Source: Calonectria ilicicola
Lineage: Eukaryota > Ascomycota > Sordariomycetes > Hypocreales > Nectriaceae
Length of the DNA stretch: 64,000 nucleotides
NCBI GenBank assembly: GCA_020809705.1
Contig: CP085836.1
Span: 558,001-622,000, forward strand
Reading direction: 5' to 3'
This document shows, piece by piece, positions 62,747 through 64,000 of this stretch. Position 1 is the stretch's first letter; each line of letters opens with the position of its first letter. The position numbers were made by a program, and so were the translations under genes. Under the pieces are notes generated by a model. It did not search any database, had not been told where the DNA came from, and saw only the letters and a program-made list of their open reading frames with translations.

Positions 62747-62880
62747 TGTAAGGATCCGCACTTCCCATTACGTCCCTTCGCCCGTCAGGCCAAAAGATAA
62801 GTCAATAATCACAAATGCTCGTGATTACCGGTGCGGATAACAGCCGCTAAGAGACCTGTACGGTGAACCAAGCCGTAACA
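62747..62880 (+). mobile_element. short LTR-like repeat, copy 4
   Basis: 134 bases from TGTAAGGATCCGCACTTCCC to GAACCAAGCCGTAACA, flanked on both sides by GATTC, a perfect 5-bp target duplication. Nearly identical in core to copy 2. Confidence 0.85.
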
Positions 62881-63123
62881 GATTCAAGGAGGGCTGCGAA
62901 CCTAGTAAAACGTTTCTGTGTAGGGTAATTCCTTCTAAGGTTCCATAGAGCCCTAAGAATCATGCCATACATCAAACCCTTAGGATTTGATGCCATCTCG
63001 GTTGGATTTATGAGATTTTTCAACTAATTAGATTTAATGAACGCTCCAATCTTGATAAACAGGTTTTCTTTGAAGATCATAAACTTCGGGTTTGCCTTTG
63101 GTGGAGAGCATGTACCTTATTAC

Positions 63124-63285
63124 TGTTACGGCTTGGTTCACCTTACGTCTCTTAGTGGCTGTTTTTGTTATGATCGTACCCTCTCAGTAGGTTATCCGCA
63201 CCTGTAATTGCAAGCATTGCGATTATAGACTTATCTTTTGGCGTGATGGGCTAATCGATGTAACGGAATGCACGGATTCCTAACA
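63124..63285 (-). mobile_element. short LTR-like repeat, copy 5
   Basis: Begins TGTTACGGCTTGGTTCACC and ends GGATTCCTAACA, flanked on both sides by ATTAC. It contains both terminal variants of the family (the GGCTTGGTTC end and an internal TTATGATCGTACCCTCT). Confidence 0.85.
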
Positions 63286-63386
63286 ATTACCTTATATGAA
63301 GCTTTAAACAAGATTATTACACTCGAAAGAAAAAGGAATTAATTGTCATAATTTATGCCCAAAAGTAACAGGCGAATAGTACCACT

Positions 63387-63543
63387 TGTTACGATCTGAG
63401 CACAAGAGTGGTACGCGTACGAGCCCCCAATGAATCCTAGTGAGTGTTATCCGCACCGGTAGCTAGCCGCAAGCATCGCAGTTACTGATTTATCTTTTAG
63501 TCTGGTCAGCTAATTAATGTAAAGGGAAGTGGGGATCCTTACA
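63387..63543 (-). mobile_element. short LTR-like repeat, copy 6
   Basis: Begins TGTTACGATCTGAGCAC and ends GGGGATCCTTACA, flanked on both sides by CCACT. Core GTGTTATCCGCACCGG and TTTATCTTTTAGTCTGG. Confidence 0.85.
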
Positions 63544-63834
63544 CCACTATTCATATTATTCGGTGTTTGCGATACTGATAAACAAGCTAGTGGTCTAGTA
63601 GCTTGTATCTTTGCTTCAATAACCGTATTGATAGAGACCACTAGAACAATGTTCCTTGGGTGACCAAGTCAGAACTTTCTCTCAAAGGGGATTCGCAAAT
63701 ATAAACACGATTGTTGATTAATCTGTTCTCCCTTTGGGGTAACAGATTGAACGGATCCTAGCATCAATTCATAAGCCAAACTAGGAGCCTATCTTACACC
63801 GATGAAGCATATCATTAGTAGCCCAAGCCTTCAA
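63544..63834. other. intergenic, AT-rich
   Basis: Nothing recognisable between LTR-like copies 6 and 7. Confidence 0.5.
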
Positions 63835-63999
63835 TGTTATGACCCAGTCCATAGTTGACAGGCGTACGAGCCCCTGCTGCTTTTTTAACAGCTATTATAC
63901 GCATGGATATGTACATAATCACGAGCATTGTGTTTATGGACTTATCTTTTGGCTTGGCGGGCTATTACATAGACGTAATGGGAAGTGCTAATCCTTACA
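63835..63999 (-). mobile_element. short LTR-like repeat, copy 7
   Basis: Begins TGTTATGACCCAGTCC and ends GCTAATCCTTACA one base before the window ends, so the right target duplication cannot be seen. Left flank is TTCAA. Confidence 0.75.
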
Positions 64000-64000
64000 C

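Noticed and set aside
63124..63543. A full miniature retroelement with two LTRs around a 100-base interior
   Set aside because: The two copies have different flanking duplications (ATTAC and CCACT), so they are separate solo insertions.

Overview
This window looks like nuclear DNA of a filamentous ascomycete (Pezizomycotina, probably Sordariomycetes/Hypocreales; the order is my inference). The evidence is short introns of 49-85 nt with GT..AG ends and CTAAC/CTGAC-like branch points, F-box/ankyrin proteins, 2EXR proteins, a fungal-type BAH protein, multiple P450s, a GH18 chitinase remnant, Tc1-like transposons with RIP-like C-to-T stops, and telomere-like repeats inside the sequence. No rRNA, intact tRNA, CRISPR array or bacterial operon was seen.

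0-11 kb: an F-box/ankyrin protein with a four-residue repeat, a shortened BAH-domain gene, a four-exon peroxisomal acyl-CoA oxidase-like gene, an intact P450 with an unusual I-helix, and a second P450 (CYP7/CYP8-like) broken by three frame changes. The last three could be remains of a lipid or secondary-metabolite locus. 11-15 kb is nearly gene-free and carries a degenerate ~50-bp minisatellite with a ~300-bp higher-order period, and a G-rich quadruplex-like tract.

15-39 kb: an accessory gene set. It contains an orphan three-exon gene, a chitinase pseudogene, two members of one F-box-like family, two 2EXR genes, a TM2 membrane protein, a 5'-truncated KstD/fumarate-reductase-type flavoprotein, a second F-box/ankyrin gene with a 3' frame change, a MetE-like zinc methyltransferase-fold gene, a nucleoside-hydrolase-like gene, and several disordered orphans. 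One orphan, at 37.9-39.3 kb, has a weak MADS-like N terminus.

39-44 kb is a gene desert. 44-64 kb is an AT-rich, transposon-rich compartment. It holds a decayed Tc1-like element (45.8-47.2 kb), a solo LTR candidate (50.8 kb), a TA-flanked non-autonomous element containing nine tandem ~23-nt hairpin units (52.5-53.1 kb), a Tc1-like element with perfect 107-bp terminal repeats but a dead transposase (53.2-54.8 kb), and at least seven clear copies plus two remnants of a very short LTR-like repeat (124-165 bp). Four of those copies have perfect 5-bp target duplications and a fifth has a near-perfect one.

Between these elements sit small orphan genes, several with clean introns. One is a spliced kinase-like protein that lacks the catalytic core and shares a 104-bp divergent promoter with a coiled-coil gene. 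This orphan set is the best candidate for an undescribed system, but nothing in the sequence alone proves a joint function. All exon models were drawn by eye from splice signals and phase and have not been checked against transcripts.
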